The position numbers and the translations under genes were made by a program. The notes beneath the pieces were generated by a model. It did no database searches. It was not told the DNA's origin and worked only from the letters and a program-made list of their open reading frames with translations. Shown here piece after piece: positions 6,271 through 7,358 of a DNA stretch of 7,358 bases (its first letter is position 1; the number at the start of each line of letters is the position of its first letter). Source of the DNA: Lentisphaeria bacterium (GTDB taxonomy: Bacteria; Verrucomicrobiota; Lentisphaeria; Oligosphaerales; Oligosphaeraceae); the NCBI GenBank assembly GCA_024405235.1, contig JAKSPA010000073.1:1-7358 (forward strand), in the 5' to 3' direction.

Positions 6271-6591
6271 ATGCGAGAAATCACGACGTTCCAGCAGAGA
6301 GTCTACGACGAAACAAAAAAGATTCCGCGCGGACAAGTCATCACATACGGCGAATTGGCGAAACGCATCGGTTGCGGATGTCCCCGTGCGATAGGCCAGG
6401 CACTGCGCGTGAACCCCTTCGCTCCTGAGGTTCCATGTCATCGCGTCGTCGCAGCAGACGGATCGCTCACAGGTTTTCACGGCGAACGCAACGCGGCGGC
6501 GATTTTCGAAAAGCGTGCACTGCTTGAAGCGGAAGGCGTCAAATTCGATGACAATGGCAAAGCAGTCCTCAAAAGTATCCGAAAATCATAA
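6271..6591 (+). CDS. MGMT-family (Ogt/Ada C-domain) alkylated-DNA methyltransferase domain protein
   Basis: Small cytoplasmic protein of 106 residues consisting only of the DNA-binding, catalytic domain of O6-alkylguanine-DNA alkyltransferases. It repairs O6-alkylguanine by moving the alkyl group to its own cysteine, if active. The PCHRVV motif is intact with C56, H57 and R58. TYGELA (Y26), the arginine of PRAIGQAL (R39, the base-flipping position in human MGMT), N48 before the catalytic loop and E88 in LLEAEG match the catalytic set. The N-terminal ribonuclease-H-like domain of full Ogt/MGMT (about 60-80 residues) is absent, which is common for short family members; with an intact cysteine it is not an alkyltransferase-like (ATL) protein, where tryptophan replaces it. 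The start lies 3 bases after the MFS stop with no ribosome binding site of its own, suggesting translational coupling. No clear terminator follows. Confidence 0.93.
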   Translation: MREITTFQQRVYDETKKIPRGQVITYGELAKRIGCGCPRAIGQALRVNPFAPEVPCHRVVAADGSLTGFHGERNAAAIFEKRALLEAEGVKFDDNGKAVLKSIRKS

Positions 6592-6765
6592 AATCTTTGC
6601 ATAATTCTTGAATATTCTAAAAAAACAATCCATCCCGTCGGGAAAAAATCGGAGGTAATATTAAATTTACGGAATTACAATTTTCTGTCAGAGAACGCAA
6701 GGCTTTCAATCGCCGTGTGTTTCAACTGAACAAACCAACCCCACAAAACAGAGGAAGAACAAACG
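6592..6765 (+). promoter_or_regulatory. Leader/promoter region of the aldolase gene
   Basis: These 174 bases separate the alkyltransferase from the aldolase and must hold the aldolase promoter if it is transcribed alone. Visible are the palindrome GAATATTC (6610-6617), an A-run, TCCCGTCGGGA (6633-6643, palindromic apart from its centre) followed by AAAAAA, and a strong Shine-Dalgarno-like GGAGGT at 6651-6656 with no standard start codon at proper distance. No -35/-10 pair with good spacing could be assigned. No strong terminator for the upstream operon is seen, so read-through into the aldolase is possible. Confidence 0.4.
6750..6757 (+). promoter_or_regulatory. Ribosome binding site of aldolase gene
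   Basis: AGAGGAAG ends 8 bases before the ATG at 6766. It is the only clear purine-rich Shine-Dalgarno directly serving a start codon in the window, and it fixes the aldolase start. It fits a gene expected to be highly expressed. Confidence 0.6.
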
Positions 6766-7358
6766 ATGGTCAACTACAAGGATCTCGGTCTGGTCAACAC
6801 CAAAGAGATGTTCAAGAAGGCGATTAACGGCGGTTACGCAGTGCCCGCTTTCAACTTCAACAACATGGAGCAGCTCCAGGCTATCATCCAGGCCTGCACC
6901 GAGAAAGAATCCCCCGTCATCCTCCAGGTCTCCAAGGGCGCCCGCAACTACGCCAACCAGACCCTCCTGCGCTACATGGCTCAGGGCGCCGTTGAATACT
7001 CCAAGGAAATCAGCAACGGCAAGGGCGCAGTGCCAATCTGCCTCCATCTGGATCACGGCGACTCCTTCGAACTCTGCAAGAGCTGCATCGAGTTCGGTTT
7101 CTCCTCCGTGATGATCGACGGTTCCGCACTCCCATACGACGAAAACGTCGCCCTCACCAAGAAGGTCTGCGAGTACGCTCATCAGTATGACGTCACCGTC
7201 GAAGGCGAACTCGGCGTTCTGGCAGGTGTCGAAGACGAAGTCTCCGCTGAGGTCTCCCACTACACCAAGCCCGAAGAGGTCATCGATTTCGTCACCAAGA
7301 CTGGCGTTGACTCACTCGCCATCTCCATCGGCACCAGCCCCGGCGCTTACAAGTTCAA
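6766..7358 (+). CDS. fba: Fructose-bisphosphate aldolase class II (partial, 3' end cut by window)
   Basis: Metal-dependent glycolytic and gluconeogenic aldolase that splits fructose-1,6-bisphosphate into glyceraldehyde-3-phosphate and dihydroxyacetone phosphate in the cytoplasm. The window holds 197 complete codons plus two bases of an expected roughly 320-350. Seen are VNTKEMFKKAINGGYAVPAFNFNNMEQ near the N-terminus, SPVILQVSKGARNYA at 49-63, the metal/catalytic motif LHLDHGDS at 93-100 (D96 catalytic, H97 zinc ligand by family analogy), SVMIDGS at 114-120 and VEGELGVLAG at 145-154 (E148). At 189-193 the family motif GTSHG reads GTSPG, so P192 stands where a zinc-ligand histidine is expected (codon CCC at 7339-7341). 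Only one base separates CCC from CAC. The rest of the active site lies beyond the window. Class II is clear; tagatose-bisphosphate aldolase is a relative but less likely from the N-terminus. Confidence 0.93.
   Translation, partial: MVNYKDLGLVNTKEMFKKAINGGYAVPAFNFNNMEQLQAIIQACTEKESPVILQVSKGARNYANQTLLRYMAQGAVEYSKEISNGKGAVPICLHLDHGDSFELCKSCIEFGFSSVMIDGSALPYDENVALTKKVCEYAHQYDVTVEGELGVLAGVEDEVSAEVSHYTKPEEVIDFVTKTGVDSLAISIGTSPGAYKF

Noticed and set aside
5526..6428. 300-codon + strand frame overlapping the MFS and alkyltransferase genes
   Set aside because: It is a shifted frame of two convincing genes, rich in Arg/His/Ser without helices or motifs.
6660..6826. Frame starting with ATT after GGAGGT in the aldolase leader
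   Set aside because: The start would be a rare ATT and the frame overlaps the aldolase start out of frame; the peptide has no recognisable character.
6706..7260. 184-codon minus-strand frame opposite the aldolase
   Set aside because: It is antisense to a clear class II aldolase and carries no recognisable family motif.

Overview
The window reads as bacterial chromosome of moderate GC, with every convincing gene on the + strand. There are six protein genes: the permease of a MacB-type ABC transporter, pheS, a cation/proton antiporter fused to a PTS EIIA domain, an MFS transporter, an MGMT-family alkyltransferase domain protein, and the first part of a class II fructose-bisphosphate aldolase cut by the window end. 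No tRNA, rRNA, CRISPR array, transposase or phage gene was found. The content fits a free-living or gut anaerobe. The aldolase N-terminus, the EIIA-fused antiporter and the near absence of Shine-Dalgarno sequences made me think of the PVC group (Lentisphaerae/Kiritimatiellae-like) or spirochetes, but this is an impression from memory and not a placement.

Layout: 1-1263 is the FtsX/MacB permease, whose ATPase and membrane-fusion partners would lie upstream. After 59 bases comes pheS (1323-2366), without pheT behind it. pheS is followed by a very long nested hairpin and T-tracts (2387-2475), a strong terminator candidate. A 603-base gene-free stretch (2367-2969) follows. Besides the terminator it holds a second perfect inverted repeat, a degenerate inverted repeat with arms at about 2551-2627 and 2766-2850, mutually exclusive hairpins between the arms, and small palindromes just upstream of the next gene.

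From 2970 to 6591 three genes are closely packed (gaps of 22 and 3 bases) and probably form one operon: antiporter-EIIA, MFS permease, alkyltransferase. The antiporter has the DD ion-binding pair in its membrane half and the phosphorylatable-histidine motif of EIIA in its tail, so it is a candidate for ion transport controlled by PTS phosphorylation. A 174-base leader then precedes the aldolase gene (6766 to the window end), the only gene with a recognisable purine-rich ribosome binding site.

Points most worth a second look: the antiporter-EIIA fusion with its uncharacterised middle domain; a shared AATTT(7-9 nt)ATG arrangement in front of three unrelated genes that lack Shine-Dalgarno sequences; the structured, repeat-bearing intergenic region; and a proline where class II aldolases normally have a zinc-binding histidine.
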